Shown here: positions 27,103-36,628 of the stretch, one piece after another
Position numbering within the stretch: position 1 is the stretch's first letter
Layout of the letters: every line of letters begins with the position of its first letter
Assembly: GCF_014656075.1 (NCBI RefSeq)
Contig: NZ_BNBS01000001.1
Location: 62,001 to 126,000, forward strand
Length of the DNA stretch: 64,000 bases
Direction: 5' to 3'
Source of the DNA: Streptomyces hydrogenans
GTDB taxonomy: Bacteria > Actinomycetota > Actinomycetes > Streptomycetales > Streptomycetaceae
The notes under the pieces: generated by a model
The model's input: only the letters and a program-made list of their open reading frames with translations
Databases searched by the model: none
Told to the model about the DNA's origin: nothing
Translations under genes and position numbers: made by a program

Positions 27103-29775
27103 ATGACGCTTCACGCCACGGAAGCCGTACCGGAAGCCGTACTGGAAGACCTCCTCCACCGAGCACTGGGCGCCACGGACACGGGCGAGCGGTGGACGAC
27201 CGAGTCGGACGACATGTGGTGCCGGGTGGCACCCACGTCCGGGGAGCGGCGCCGGCAGGGATGGAAACTGCACCTGTCGGCGACCGCCGCCTCCGCGCCC
27301 GCGGTCCTCGCCAAGGCCCTGGACGTCCTGCTGCGGGACGCGTCCGGGTTCAAGTTCGCCCGGTCGCTGGAGCGGGTGGGCGCGCTCAACTCCCGTGCGA
27401 CGCCCCGCGGAAGCTCCGGCAAGTTCCTGACGGTGTACCCGCGCTCGGACGCCGACGCGGCCCGGATCGCCGGGGAGCTGCACCGGGCGACGGCGGGGCT
27501 CACCGGCCCGCGGATCCTCTCCGACCAGCAGTACGCGGCGGACAGCCTGGTCCACTACCGGTACGGCGCCTTCGTCGGCCTGCGGCGACTGTCCGAGGAC
27601 GGACTGCTGGTCTGGTACTTCGAGGACCCCGAAGGCAATCCGGTGGAGGACCGGCGGACCGGGCGGTACACCCCGCCGGCGTGGGCCGTCAGCCCCTTCC
27701 CCGCCCCGCCCGCGGCGCCGGCTCCCGCCACGCCCCGCCCGGTGGTGGTCGGCGGCCGGTTCTCGGTGCGGGAGGCGATCCGGCACACCAACAAGGGCGG
27801 CGTCTACCGGGGCAGCGACGTCCGCACGGGCGCCCCGGTCGTCATCAAGGAGACCCGCCCGCACGTGGAGGCGGACGCCTCCGGCGGCGACGTCCGCGAC
27901 TGGCTGCGCGCCGAGGCGCGGACCCTGGAGAAGCTGCGCGGCACGGGCCTCGCGCCGGAGCCGCTCGCGCTCTTCGAGCACGGCGGGCACCTGTTCCTCG
28001 CGCAGGAGGAGGTGCCGGGCGTGCCGCTGCGGACCTGGGTCGCCGAACGGTTCCGCGACGCCGGCGGCGAGCGGTACGCCGCCGAGGCGGCGGAGCAGGC
28101 CGGGCGGCTCGTGGACCTGGTCGCGGCGGCCCACGCCCGCGGCTGTGTGCTGCGGGACTTCACGCCGGGGAACGTGATGGTCCGTCCGGACGGGGAGCTG
28201 CGCCTCATCGACCTGGAGCTCGCCGTCCTGGACGACGACGCCGCGCTCCCGACCCGGGTCGGCACGCCCGGGTTCAGCGCCCCCGAGCGGCTGGCGGACG
28301 CGCCGGTCTCCCCGACCGCCGACTACTACAGCCTCGGCGCCACCGTGTGCTTCGTGCTGACGGGCAAGGTGCCGAACCTGCTGGCCGAGGAGCCGGCCGA
28401 CCGGCCCGCGGAGGAGCGGCTCGCCGACTGGCTGGACGCCTGCGCGGTCTCCGTACGGCTCCCGGACGGGGCGCGGGAGTCGGTGCTCGGGCTCATGCGG
28501 GACGATCCGGCCCGGCGCTGGGACCCGGCCAGGGCCCGCAGGGCCCTCGGGGGGACGGACGCGGACCGCCCCCCGGCCTCCGGTGCCGCCCCGGCGGGAC
28601 GCGGCGCGCGGGAGGCGACCGAGACCGCCGTCGCCGGGATCGTCCGGCACCTCGTCGACACGATGACGCCCGGGGACGAGCGGCGGCTGTGGCCGGTCTC
28701 CACGACGGCCGGCGAGACCGACCCGTGCACCGTGCAGCAGGGCGCGGCCGGCGTCCTCTCGGTGCTGACGCGGTACTTCGAGCTCACCGGCGATCCCCGC
28801 CTGCCCGGCCTGCTCGCCACCGCGGGCCGCTGGATCGCCGCCCGCGCCGACACCCGCGCCGGCCGGCCCGGCCTGCACTTCGGGACCCGGGGCACCGCCT
28901 GGGCGCTGTACGACGCCGGGCGCGCCGTCGGCGACCGGACGCTCATGGACCACGCCGTGGCCCTCGCGCTGGCGCCGCTGGAGCCGACGCCCAGCCACGA
29001 CATCACCCACGGCACCGCGGGCGCCGGCCTGGCCGCCGTCCACCTGTGGCGGCGCACCGGCGATCCCCGCCTCGCGGCGCTGGTCACCGACGCGGCGGAC
29101 CGGCTGGCCGCCGCCGCGCGCCGCGAGCCGGCCGGGGCGAGCTGGCCGGTGCCGGCGGAGGCCGTCGCGTCGGAGGCGGGCAAGCGCTACCTCGGCTTCG
29201 CCCACGGCACCTCCGGCATCGGCTGCTTCCTGCTGGCCGCCGCGTCCGTCACCGGCCGTCCGGCGGACCGGGAGCTGGCCGTGGCGGCGGGCGAACTCCT
29301 GGTCGCCCACGCCGTGGACGTGGGCGGGGCCGCCCAGTGGCCGGCGCAGGCCGGTGACGTGCCCACGGCCCCGTACTGGTGCCACGGCTCGGCCGGCATC
29401 GGCTCGTTCCTGGTGCGGCTGTGGCGGGCGACCGGCGACGACCGGTTCGGCGAGCTCGCCCGGCGCGCGGGCCGGGCGGTCGTCGAGCGGGCCTCGCGCG
29501 CCGCGCTCACCCAGTGCCACGGCCTCGCGGGCAACGGCGACTTCCTGCTCGACCTGGCCGAGGCCACGGGCGACCCGGCGCCCCGCGCCCGGGCCGAGGA
29601 CCTGGCCCGCCTCATCGTCTCCGAACGGTCCCACCGCGGAGGTCACGTCGTCTTTCCCAACGAGTACGGGGACGTCACGACGGGCTGGAGCGACGGATCC
29701 GCCGGAATCCTGGCGTTCCTCCTGCGGGTGCGCCACCAAGAACCCCGGCACTGGATGGACCAGCGGCCGGTGTGA
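27103..29775 (+). CDS. venL: Class IV lanthipeptide synthetase LanL (venezuelin type)
   Basis: 890-aa enzyme that dehydrates and cyclises the precursor peptide encoded just downstream. The N-terminal OspF-like lyase domain is about 1-215. The Ser/Thr kinase domain, about 220-490, has VVIKETRPH, CVLRDFTPGNVMV and RLIDLELAV. The C-terminal LanC cyclase domain, about 525-890, has zinc ligands C760 (YWCHGSAG), C805 and H806 (TQCHGLAG). Intact zinc ligands place it in class IV rather than class III. ATG 27103 is preferred over ATG 27097 because AGAGGG is then correctly spaced. The symbol is by analogy with Streptomyces venezuelae venL. Confidence 0.92.
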   Translation: MTLHATEAVPEAVLEDLLHRALGATDTGERWTTESDDMWCRVAPTSGERRRQGWKLHLSATAASAPAVLAKALDVLLRDASGFKFARSLERVGALNSRATPRGSSGKFLTVYPRSDADAARIAGELHRATAGLTGPRILSDQQYAADSLVHYRYGAFVGLRRLSEDGLLVWYFEDPEGNPVEDRRTGRYTPPAWAVSPFPAPPAAPAPATPRPVVVGGRFSVREAIRHTNKGGVYRGSDVRTGAPVVIKETRPHVEADASGGDVRDWLRAEARTLEKLRGTGLAPEPLALFEHGGHLFLAQEEVPGVPLRTWVAERFRDAGGERYAAEAAEQAGRLVDLVAAAHARGCVLRDFTPGNVMVRPDGELRLIDLELAVLDDDAALPTRVGTPGFSAPERLADAPVSPTADYYSLGATVCFVLTGKVPNLLAEEPADRPAEERLADWLDACAVSVRLPDGARESVLGLMRDDPARRWDPARARRALGGTDADRPPASGAAPAGRGAREATETAVAGIVRHLVDTMTPGDERRLWPVSTTAGETDPCTVQQGAAGVLSVLTRYFELTGDPRLPGLLATAGRWIAARADTRAGRPGLHFGTRGTAWALYDAGRAVGDRTLMDHAVALALAPLEPTPSHDITHGTAGAGLAAVHLWRRTGDPRLAALVTDAADRLAAAARREPAGASWPVPAEAVASEAGKRYLGFAHGTSGIGCFLLAAASVTGRPADRELAVAAGELLVAHAVDVGGAAQWPAQAGDVPTAPYWCHGSAGIGSFLVRLWRATGDDRFGELARRAGRAVVERASRAALTQCHGLAGNGDFLLDLAEATGDPAPRARAEDLARLIVSERSHRGGHVVFPNEYGDVTTGWSDGSAGILAFLLRVRHQEPRHWMDQRPV

Positions 29776-29857
29776 GCGGCGGACGGCCCGCCGCCACGGT
29801 ACGAGGAACGGCGCGAAGGACAACGGCACGGACAACACCACCGAGAAGGAGAACACC

Positions 29858-30013
29858 ATGGAGAACCAGGACCTCGACCTGCTCGCCCGCCTGCACGCCC
29901 TTCCGGAGACCGACCCGGTCGGCATCGACGGAGCGCCCTTCGCCGGCACCTGCGAGTGCGTCGGCCTGCTCACGCTCCTCAACACCGTCTGTATCGGTGT
30001 GAGCTGCGCGTAG
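29858..30013 (+). CDS. venA: Class IV lanthipeptide precursor (venezuelin-like)
   Basis: 51-aa precursor with RBS AAGGAG before ATG 29858. The leader has the helix LDLLARLHALPETDP, typical of LanL substrates. The core, about residues 30-51, holds Thr31, Thr39, Thr43, Ser49 and Cys32, 34, 45, 50, enough for up to four thioether bridges. From memory the core TCECVGLLTLLNTVCIGVSC is almost the same as venezuelin. No protease gene is nearby, as is usual for class IV, so leader removal must rely on a host enzyme. Confidence 0.93.
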   Translation: MENQDLDLLARLHALPETDPVGIDGAPFAGTCECVGLLTLLNTVCIGVSCA

Positions 30014-30030
30014 CCCCCACCGCCTCCTCC

Positions 30031-30062
30031 GGCCGCCGGCTGCCCCGGGGCAGCCGGCGGCC
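30031..30062. terminator. Perfect 32-bp palindrome after the precursor gene
   Basis: Two 16-base GC arms without a spacer follow the precursor stop by 17 bp. It probably stabilises or ends part of the transcripts, so the precursor mRNA exceeds that of the transporter genes beyond it. Confidence 0.65.
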
Positions 30063-30093
30063 GGGGGAGGCCCCAGCGACGAGGACCAGACGC

Positions 30094-31131
30094 ATGCCGC
30101 TGCACACCGGTGACCACGCATCCCCCCGCACCGCCGCACCGCACCCGGGCGACACCCCGCCCGCGCCCGCACCCGCGATCAGCACGCGGGGCCTGGTCAA
30201 GAGCTACCGGGGCCCGGACGGCACCACCACGCACGCGGTGCGCGGCCTCGACCTGGACGTGCGCCAGGGCGAGACGTTCGCCTTCCTCGGCCCCAACGGC
30301 GCCGGGAAGTCCACCACCATCGCGATGCTCTGCGCCCTCACCCGGCCCACGTCCGGTCACGCGACCGTGGCGGGCGCCGACGTCCTGACCGAACCCGACC
30401 GGGTACGCCGCCGGGTCGGCCTCCTCTTCCAGCACAGCGCCCTCGACCCGGACCTGACGGCCGAGCAGAACCTCCGCGTCCACGCCCGCCTGTACGGGCT
30501 CGGCCGCGCCGAGGCCCGCCGCCGCACGGCCGAGGTCCTGGACCTCGCCGACCTGACCGACCGCCGGCGCTCGCCCGTCCGCACCCTGTCGGGCGGCATG
30601 CGGCGGCGCCTGGAGCTGGCCCGCCAGCTCCTGCACTCCCCGGGCGTGCTGTTCCTGGACGAGCCGACCACCGGGCTCGATCCGCACGCCCGCGCCCGCG
30701 TCCGGGAACACCTGCGGGACCTGCGGGACCGGCACGGCAGCACGCTGTTCGTCACCACCCACTACCTGGACGAGGCGGAGCACTGCGACCGGCTGGCCAT
30801 CATCGACGGGGGCCGGCTGGTGGCGCAGGGCACCCCGCACGAGGTCAAGGCCGCGATCGGGGACGACCGGGTGGTGCTGCGCACCAGCGACGACGAGGCC
30901 GCGCGACGGGTCGTCGGCACGCTCACGCCGCCGGACCGGTCGCTCACCGTGGACGCGGACGGGCTGTGGCTCCGGGTGCCGGACGGCAGCGCGTGGATCC
31001 CCCGTCTGTGCGCGGCCCTCGGGGCCCACGGCATCGCCGTGCACGCCGCGTCCGCGACCCCGCCCACCCTCGACGACGTCTTCTTCCACCACACCGGACG
31101 CAGCATGGCCCCGGACGGAGGCGGCCGATGA
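30094..31131 (+). CDS. venT: Lanthipeptide ABC exporter, ATPase (VenT-like)
   Basis: 345-aa drug-type ATPase: FLGPNGAGKSTTIAML (Walker A), LSGGMRRRLELARQLL (signature), VLFLDEPTTGLDP (Walker B) and TTHYLDEAEHCDRL (switch). A C-terminal DrrA-like extension ends in PTLDDVFFHHTGRS. It follows the precursor gene and is coupled by ATGA to the permease. By position it exports the modified peptide. ATG 30094 has only a weak GAGGA upstream; a slightly later start is possible. Confidence 0.88.
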   Translation: MPLHTGDHASPRTAAPHPGDTPPAPAPAISTRGLVKSYRGPDGTTTHAVRGLDLDVRQGETFAFLGPNGAGKSTTIAMLCALTRPTSGHATVAGADVLTEPDRVRRRVGLLFQHSALDPDLTAEQNLRVHARLYGLGRAEARRRTAEVLDLADLTDRRRSPVRTLSGGMRRRLELARQLLHSPGVLFLDEPTTGLDPHARARVREHLRDLRDRHGSTLFVTTHYLDEAEHCDRLAIIDGGRLVAQGTPHEVKAAIGDDRVVLRTSDDEAARRVVGTLTPPDRSLTVDADGLWLRVPDGSAWIPRLCAALGAHGIAVHAASATPPTLDDVFFHHTGRSMAPDGGGR

Positions 31132-32024
31132 CCACGCTCACCCGGCCCGAGCCCGACGGCAACGGCACCGGGGCCCCCGCCCGCCTCGCCGCCGGCGCCC
31201 GCGCCGGCGCGGAGCGCCCGCCCCGCCTCCGGCGCGAACTGCGCGCCCTGCACGCGCTGGTCCACCGCGACCTGCTCCGCCTCGCCTGCCAGCGCACCCC
31301 CACCGCGCTGATGCTGCTCCACCCGGTGCTGTACCTCTTCATCCTGGGCGGCGGCCTGGCGACGCTCATCCCCACCGCCTCGCTGGGCGTCGGCTACCGG
31401 ACGTACCTCTTCCCCGGCATGCTGATGATGACCGTGCAGACGCCGGCCATCATGGTCGGCATCCGGCTGATCACCGACCGGCAGAGCGGCTACCTCCGCG
31501 AGCTGCTGATGGCCCCGGTGGGCCGCGCGACCCTGCTGCTGGGCGGCTGCGCGGGCGGGACCCTGGTGGCCACGGTGCAGGGCGCGGTGCTCCTCGGGCT
31601 GGCCGGAGCGGTCGGCATCCCGTACGACCCGGTGCTGTTCGCCCTGCTCCTCGGCGGCATGGTCCTGGCCTCCTTCACCATCACCGCGCTCTCCCTGGCA
31701 CTGGCCGTGGGCCTGAGCAGGCCGGAGACGTTCCACACGCTGCTCGGACTGGTGATGATGCCGCTGCTCTTCCTCTCCGGCGGCTTCTTCCCCCTGGCGT
31801 CCCTGCCCGGCTGGGCCCAGCCCCTGGCGGCCGTGAACCCCCTCGCGTACGGCGTGGACGTGCTGCGCCGTTCCATCGCCCTGCGGGCGCCCGGGCAGGC
31901 GGCGGCCGGCGGCGTCGAGTGGGCGGGCCGGCAGCCTCCCCTGTTCCTCGAAGCGGGTCTGCTGCTGACCGCCGGGGTGCTGGCCCTGCTGTGGGCGACC
32001 CGCCGTTTCAGCCGCCCGGAGTGA
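31128..32024 (+). CDS. venH: Lanthipeptide ABC exporter, permease (VenH-like)
   Basis: 298-aa ABC-2 type permease with six membrane helices after a cytoplasmic N-terminus of about 55 residues. [18 protein letters not shown] is the typical loop between helices 2 and 3, and [20 protein letters not shown] is the conserved segment before the last helices. It pairs with the ATPase upstream. The 3' end overlaps the convergent acetyltransferase gene by 17 bp. Confidence 0.88.
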   Translation: MTTLTRPEPDGNGTGAPARLAAGARAGAERPPRLRRELRALHALVHRDLLRLACQRTPTALMLLHPVLYLFILGGGLATLIPTASLGVGYRTYLFPGMLMMTVQTPAIMVGIRLITDRQSGYLRELLMAPVGRATLLLGGCAGGTLVATVQGAVLLGLAGAVGIPYDPVLFALLLGGMVLASFTITALSLALAVGLSRPETFHTLLGLVMMPLLFLSGGFFPLASLPGWAQPLAAVNPLAYGVDVLRRSIALRAPGQAAAGGVEWAGRQPPLFLEAGLLLTAGVLALLWATRRFSRPE

Positions 32025-32679
32025 GCGCGCCGGCCGGGTGCGGGTCCGCCGGGCCGGAGGAGCGGCGGATCCGTTCCTCCAGCGCGGCCCGGCAGCCGGG
32101 CCACTCCGCCCCGGTGACCGAGAACATCGCGGAGTCGCGCAGCCTGCCCGACTCGCCCGGGGCCCACGACCGCGACCAGTTGCGCAGCACTCCCTCGAAC
32201 CGTGCGCCGACCCGCTCGATGGCCGCCCGGGACCGGGCGTTGCGCGCGTCGGTCTTCAGGTCGACCCGCGCCACCCCCCACTTCTCGAACGCGTGCCGGA
32301 ACAGCAGGTACTTCGCCTCCGTGTTCACCCCCGTGCCCTGCGCCGAGGCGGCGAGCCAGGTGAATCCGACCTCGACGGCGTACAGCCCCTCGCGGTCCCC
32401 GGGCGGCCACGGCCGGGGGTCGAGGAACGCCGTGGCGCCGACGGCCCGCCCGGTCGCCCGGTCCACCTGCGCGTAGGGGGCCACCTTCCCGTCGGCCCGA
32501 CGGCCGAGCTGCGCGTCGACGTACGCCTCGACCTCGTGCGCCCCCGGCACCCAGGTGAACCGGTACGCGCCGCGGTCCTCCTCGGCCGCGGCGGCGAGGT
32601 CCGGGGCGTGCCGGTGCTCCAGCGGCTCCAGCCGCACCCTCGTCCCGTCCAGTACCGGTGCTTCGTACGCGAATCCCAT
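32008..32679 (-). CDS. GNAT acetyltransferase, RimJ/RimL-like
   Basis: 223-aa protein with [21 protein letters not shown] at the N-terminus and [19 protein letters not shown] at the acetyl-CoA-binding region, then [21 protein letters not shown], as in N-alpha or small-molecule acetyltransferases. ATG 32679 is chosen because GGGAG lies 8 bp before it; GTG 32688 is possible. No link with its neighbours is apparent. Confidence 0.85.
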   Translation of the reverse strand: MGFAYEAPVLDGTRVRLEPLEHRHAPDLAAAAEEDRGAYRFTWVPGAHEVEAYVDAQLGRRADGKVAPYAQVDRATGRAVGATAFLDPRPWPPGDREGLYAVEVGFTWLAASAQGTGVNTEAKYLLFRHAFEKWGVARVDLKTDARNARSRAAIERVGARFEGVLRNWSRSWAPGESGRLRDSAMFSVTGAEWPGCRAALEERIRRSSGPADPHPAGALTPGG

Positions 32680-32803
32680 CAGCCACACTCCCGCGCGCCG
32701 TTCCTCAAGTCCGGGCGGTGCGCCCGGAGTCGAAGGCTCGCTCAGGTCCGACGGCGTCCGGCGGGAATTCCACGGAACGAGACGCGCGGGGCGCCGGCCC
32801 GGC

Positions 32804-33259
32804 TCAGGAGCGGGGCTCCTCGTCCGCCTCCCCGGCCGCGAGCTGGTGGTCGGCCCAGACGTAGCCGACCGGCAGCAGTTCGGCGACCGGGACCGCGCGG
32901 ACGCGGCCGCCGTCGACGACGATGACCTTCGCGCCGGGGAAGTAGTCCAGGAGCACCTGGCGGCACCGGCCGCACGGGGGGACGACGCCCCGCTCGCGGT
33001 CGCCGACGGCGACGATCGTGTCCAGTTCGTAGGCGCCCTGCGCGGCCGCCGTGCCGATCAGGACCAGTTCGGCGCAGGGTCCTCCGGTGAAGTGGTAGGC
33101 GTTCACGGCGGTGACGACCCGGCCGTCCCGGGCGCGGCCCGCGGCGGCCATCGTGTGCTCGTCCCCCCGACACCGGGTGCGGGCGACGTGCGTCGCGGCT
33201 TGGACCAGCTCCTCGTCGAGTGGATCGAGCGCGTCGGGGTGGGGGGTGTGCGTCGCCAT
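32804..33259 (-). CDS. Cytidine deaminase family protein
   Basis: 151-aa zinc hydrolase. Zinc and catalytic residues are visible as C62-A-E64 in GGPCAELV and PPCGRCRQ (C96, C99). The family uses C/H-A-E plus PCxxC; here the first ligand is Cys, as in tetrameric CDA and blasticidin-S deaminase. It could salvage cytidine or deaminate a nucleoside antibiotic. A stand-alone gene. Confidence 0.87.
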   Translation of the reverse strand: MATHTPHPDALDPLDEELVQAATHVARTRCRGDEHTMAAAGRARDGRVVTAVNAYHFTGGPCAELVLIGTAAAQGAYELDTIVAVGDRERGVVPPCGRCRQVLLDYFPGAKVIVVDGGRVRAVPVAELLPVGYVWADHQLAAGEADEEPRS

Positions 33260-33397
33260 CGTTCTCCGCCTTCGTGGGGTCTCCGCCGACCTTGGCGCGA
33301 ACGGCGGGACCGCGCAACCGCGTTCCGGACGGGGGCGGGCACCGGCGCGAGGGGCCCCGCGCCGGTGGCGGGCCGGCCGCGTGACCGCCGACGTCCT

Positions 33398-34243
33398 TCA
33401 GCGAACCGGTTTCCGGCGGGCGAGCGCCGCCAGCGCGTCGCCGGACGGGCCGTCCAGGGGGGTGTAGACCTCCAGCCGGTGATCGGGGCTGTCGGGCTGG
33501 AGCCACACCTGGTAGGCGACGCCGACGGAACCGACGACCGGGTGCCGCAGACGCATGTCGCCGGTCGTGCAGTCGGCGACCTCACCGCCCGCCCACAGGG
33601 CGGCGAACCGGTCGTCGTGCATGGTCAGTTCGCCGATCAGGCCCGCGAGGCGGGCGTCGCCGGGGAACCGGCCGGCGGTGAGCCGCAGGTAGGCGACGTG
33701 GACGCGGGCGAGTTCGTCCCAGTTGCGGTGGAGCTCGCGGGTGAGGGGGTCCAGGAAGAACATCCGGGGGATCGAGGGACGGGTCCCGGCGCTCTCCGGG
33801 GCGGCGAAGTCGAGGTGCTCGGCGAAGAGGGCGTGACCGGTGCGGTTCCAGGCGAGGACGTCCCCGCGGCGGCCGAGGACGATCGCCGGGGTCGCCTCGG
33901 CCAGCGCGTCGAGGAGGGCGAGGACCCGGGGATGGGGCTCCTCCTCCGGGGGTTCGACGGGCACGGTGCGGGGCGGCCGGCGCGCGAGGTTGTGGAGGTG
34001 CGCGGTCTCCACCGGGTCCAGCTCCAGCACGCGGGCGAGGGCGCCGAGGACCTGCTCGGAGACGCCGTCGGCCAGGCCCTGCTCCAGCCGCGTGTAGTAC
34101 CCGGCGCTCACCCCGGCGAGCTGGGCGAGCTCCTCGCGGCGCAGCCCGGGCACCCGCCGCGCGGTCCCGTAGGTCCGCAGCCCGATCCGCTCGGGGGTGA
34201 CCCGGTCACGCCGGTTCTTCAGAAACGCTCCGAGGCTCTCCAC
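33398..34243 (-). CDS. XRE regulator with MmyB-like ligand domain
   Basis: 281 aa. N-terminal helix-turn-helix at about 10-80 (LRREELAQLAGVSAGYYTRLEQG), then the MmyB ligand domain (RRGDVLAWNRTGHALF, MFFLDPLTRELHRNWDELA, VYTPLDGPSGDALAAL). These regulators often control a divergent neighbour, here the MFS gene at 34348. A near-perfect palindrome lies between them. GTG 34243 is the start best aligned to the family; GTG/ATG further upstream would cross the operator. Confidence 0.85.
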   Translation of the reverse strand: MESLGAFLKNRRDRVTPERIGLRTYGTARRVPGLRREELAQLAGVSAGYYTRLEQGLADGVSEQVLGALARVLELDPVETAHLHNLARRPPRTVPVEPPEEEPHPRVLALLDALAEATPAIVLGRRGDVLAWNRTGHALFAEHLDFAAPESAGTRPSIPRMFFLDPLTRELHRNWDELARVHVAYLRLTAGRFPGDARLAGLIGELTMHDDRFAALWAGGEVADCTTGDMRLRHPVVGSVGVAYQVWLQPDSPDHRLEVYTPLDGPSGDALAALARRKPVR

Positions 34244-34275
34244 CCCTGGCAGGCTAGTCGGCGGCGGCCCGACGA

Positions 34276-34298
34276 GGGTGCACCCGCCGGGTGTACCC
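34276..34298. promoter_or_regulatory. Operator-like palindrome between XRE and MFS genes
   Basis: GGGTGCACCCG, one central C, then CGGGTGTACCC: 11-bp arms with one mismatch, each arm itself nearly symmetric. It lies 33 bp from the regulator start and 50 bp from the exporter start. Confidence 0.55.
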
Positions 34299-34347
34299 AC
34301 AGCGGGTATCTGGTGGGGGGCGGGCGGCCCGCCCGAACGTGGTGGGC

Positions 34348-35955
34348 ATGAAGCGACCCACGTCGACGTCCCCCTCGTCCCCCTCGTCCCCCTCGTCGGG
34401 CTCCCCCGCCGGCTCCCCCGGCAGGGGCCCCGGAGGCTCCCCGGCCGGTGTCCGGGCCCGGCTCGGCCTCCTGGTCGTCCTCGGTCCGGTCCTGCTCGTC
34501 TCGATGGACGGCTCCGTGCTCTTCCTGGCGATGCCCCGCGTCGGGCAGGCGCTCGCGCCCACCGCCGACCAGGCGCTGTGGATCCTGGACGTGTACGGCT
34601 TCGCCGTGGGCTCGCTGCTCGTCGCGGCCGGGAACCTCGGTGACCGGTACGGCCGCCTCCGGCTCCTCCGGGCGGGCGCGGCCCTCTTCGGCGCCGCTTC
34701 GGCGGCCGCGGCGTTCGCCCCCTCGGCGGAGCTGCTGATCGCCGCCCGGGCCGCGATGGGCGTCGCGGGGGCCACGCTCCTCCCGTCGGCGCTCGCGGTG
34801 CTCGGCGAACTGTTCCCCGACCCGAGGCGGCGGGCGCGGGCGATCGGCGTGTTCGCGGCGGCTTTCGCGGCGGGCTTCGCCCTCGGCCCCGTCCTCGGCG
34901 GCGTGCTCCTGGAGCGCTTCTGGTGGGGCGCGGTGTTCCTGGTCAACCTCCCCGTGGTGGTCCTGTTCCTGGCCCTGGCGCCCGTCCTCCTCACCGAGAC
35001 GCGTCCGGCGGTCCGCCCGGGCCGTGTCGATCCGCCCAGTGTGGTGGCCTCGGCCGTCGGGCTCCTGCTCACGATCTACGCCCTCAAGCACGCCGCCGCC
35101 GGCGGGGCGACCGTGCCGGCGCTCCTGGCCGGGCTCGCGGGCGCGGCCGTGCTGACCTGGTTCGGACTCCGCCAACGGCGGCTGGAGCACCCGCTCGTGG
35201 ACTTCTCCCTGTTCCGCGACCGGACCTTCGCCCTGGCGGTGGCGACCGGCCTGCTGCCCCTGGCCGCCTGGTCGGCGACCGCCTATCTCACCGGCGTCCA
35301 CCTCCAGTCGGTCCTCGGCCTGCCGGTCCTGGAGGCGGCGTTCCTCGCGCTCCCGGGCGCCGTGGTCCTGACCGTCACCTGTGTCGTCACCCCGGCCGTC
35401 GTCGACCGCGTCGGCAAGCGCGCCGCCCTGCTCGGCTGCCACTTCTCGATCGCCGGCGGGCTCCTCCTGCTCCTGCCGACCACGGTCGGCGGCGGTGTCG
35501 GCTGGTACGTCGCCGCCACGGCGGTCTCCGGAGTCGGCTACGGCATCTCCTTCGCCGTCGTCGCCGACACGGCCGTCGGGGCGGTGCCGCCGGAACGGGC
35601 GGGCGCGGCCGGGGCGATCGCCGAGACGAGCAACGAACTCGGCAACGCCCTGGGCATCGCGCTCCTCGGTGCGCTCGCGGCCCTGCTCTTCCGCCTCCAG
35701 GGTCCGGGCCTCGCCCCCACCCTGGACGAGACCCTCGGCCTGCCCGCCCTGTCGGCGGCGGCGGCGGGCGAGGCCAGGTCGGCCTTCGTGACGGGTCTGC
35801 ACGCGGTCGCGGCGGTGGCCGCCGCACTGCACCTCGCACTGGGCCTGCTCACCCTCCGCACCCTGCCCTCCGGTACTAGGACGTCGGCTCCCCGCACGAG
35901 GCGAACCTCGCGGCGTCCTTCTTCGCGAACGTCTCCAGCGCGAGGGTCTCGGTGA
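34348..35955 (+). CDS. MFS exporter (DHA2, SmvA/EmrB type)
   Basis: 535 aa, about 14 helices. SMDGSVLFLAMPRVGQAL (helix 1), WILDVYGFAVGSLLVAAGN, DRYGRLRLLRAG (loop 2) and FALGPVLGGVLLERFWWG (motif C) mark a drug exporter. The N-terminal 30 residues are a low-complexity Ser/Pro/Gly tract built on 9-bp repeats. It is divergent from the XRE regulator, which probably controls it. Its last 80 bases overlap the convergent lipoprotein gene, so an earlier effective end by selection is possible; the tail is Arg/Ser-rich. Confidence 0.87.
   Translation: MKRPTSTSPSSPSSPSSGSPAGSPGRGPGGSPAGVRARLGLLVVLGPVLLVSMDGSVLFLAMPRVGQALAPTADQALWILDVYGFAVGSLLVAAGNLGDRYGRLRLLRAGAALFGAASAAAAFAPSAELLIAARAAMGVAGATLLPSALAVLGELFPDPRRRARAIGVFAAAFAAGFALGPVLGGVLLERFWWGAVFLVNLPVVVLFLALAPVLLTETRPAVRPGRVDPPSVVASAVGLLLTIYALKHAAAGGATVPALLAGLAGAAVLTWFGLRQRRLEHPLVDFSLFRDRTFALAVATGLLPLAAWSATAYLTGVHLQSVLGLPVLEAAFLALPGAVVLTVTCVVTPAVVDRVGKRAALLGCHFSIAGGLLLLLPTTVGGGVGWYVAATAVSGVGYGISFAVVADTAVGAVPPERAGAAGAIAETSNELGNALGIALLGALAALLFRLQGPGLAPTLDETLGLPALSAAAAGEARSAFVTGLHAVAAVAAALHLALGLLTLRTLPSGTRTSAPRTRRTSRRPSSRTSPARGSR
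34369..34395 (+). repeat. 9-bp tandem repeat, three copies
   Basis: TCCCCCTCG repeated three times in frame near the MFS gene start, encoding Ser-Pro-Ser units. Copy-number change would not shift the frame. Confidence 0.6.
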
Positions 35956-36553
35956 CGACCCCGGAACCCCGCCGCACGCGCACGCTCACGGTGCCCAGGG
36001 TCAGGTCGGGGAACTCGACGGCGTGGACGGAGCGCCGTCCGTCGGCCATGACGCCGACGTCCTTCACCCGGACCGGGACCCCGTCGCAGGTGACGGACTC
36101 CACCGTCTCGTGCTCGGCGCCGAAGACGACGTTCCAGCCGGTGGCCATCATGCGCACCAGCGGGACGAGCCGCGGTTCCTTCCCCACCGGAGGCGTGTGC
36201 GGACGCGTGAAGCACGCCACGCTCGTCACGCCGACGCCCGTCGCGGTGCCGTGACAGAACCGTCCGTCCGAGGACTCCCAGACGAAGAGCGCCCCGCCGG
36301 TCGACTCCGCCGCCACCAACAGCCCTTCGGGGCCGGGCGCGTCGCGGCCCGTGGCGGCGGCCGTCATCCGCTCCCGCGCGGCGGCGACGGCGTCGTCGAC
36401 GGTCGGCGGCGCGGGGCTCGCGGACGTGCTCGCCGCGCCCTTTCCCGCCGCCGTCGCCGTCGCCGTCGCCGCCGGACGCTCCGGGCCCGCGCAGGACGCC
36501 GCCGCCAGCACGACGCATCCCATGACCGCGGCGACCGCCGTTCTCCGCGTCAT
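35876..36553 (-). CDS. Putative lipoprotein, unknown function
   Basis: 225 aa starting MTRRTAVAAV, with a hydrophobic core and lipobox LAAASC, then a Thr/Ala/Ser-rich linker. The folded part holds several cysteines (GRFCHGTATG, SVACFTRP, ESVTCDG, FASCGEPTS), which may form disulfides outside the cell. ATG 36553 is preferred to ATG 36559 because GGAGG is then 8 bp away. Family not recognised. Overlaps the convergent MFS gene by 80 bp. Confidence 0.7.
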   Translation of the reverse strand: MTRRTAVAAVMGCVVLAAASCAGPERPAATATATAAGKGAASTSASPAPPTVDDAVAAARERMTAAATGRDAPGPEGLLVAAESTGGALFVWESSDGRFCHGTATGVGVTSVACFTRPHTPPVGKEPRLVPLVRMMATGWNVVFGAEHETVESVTCDGVPVRVKDVGVMADGRRSVHAVEFPDLTLGTVSVRVRRGSGVVTETLALETFAKKDAARFASCGEPTS

Positions 36554-36628
36554 CCGCATCCCCTCCCCCTTCGTTCCCTGCCGCACAGGACGGCCGTCCC
36601 GCCGCTCCGGTTCCGCGGCGGCGGGCGG

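Noticed and set aside
27103..29775. Class III (LanKC) rather than class IV synthetase
   Set aside because: C760, C805 and H806 zinc ligands are intact in the cyclase domain; class III enzymes lack them.
26980..31092. A 1370-codon minus-strand frame across the lanthipeptide genes
   Set aside because: Antisense of the synthetase and exporter genes; composition is Arg/Gly/Ala/Val with no recognisable domain.
34369..34395. CRISPR-like or phase-variable repeat
   Set aside because: Only three 9-bp copies, in frame inside a coding sequence, no spacers, and copy change cannot shift the frame.
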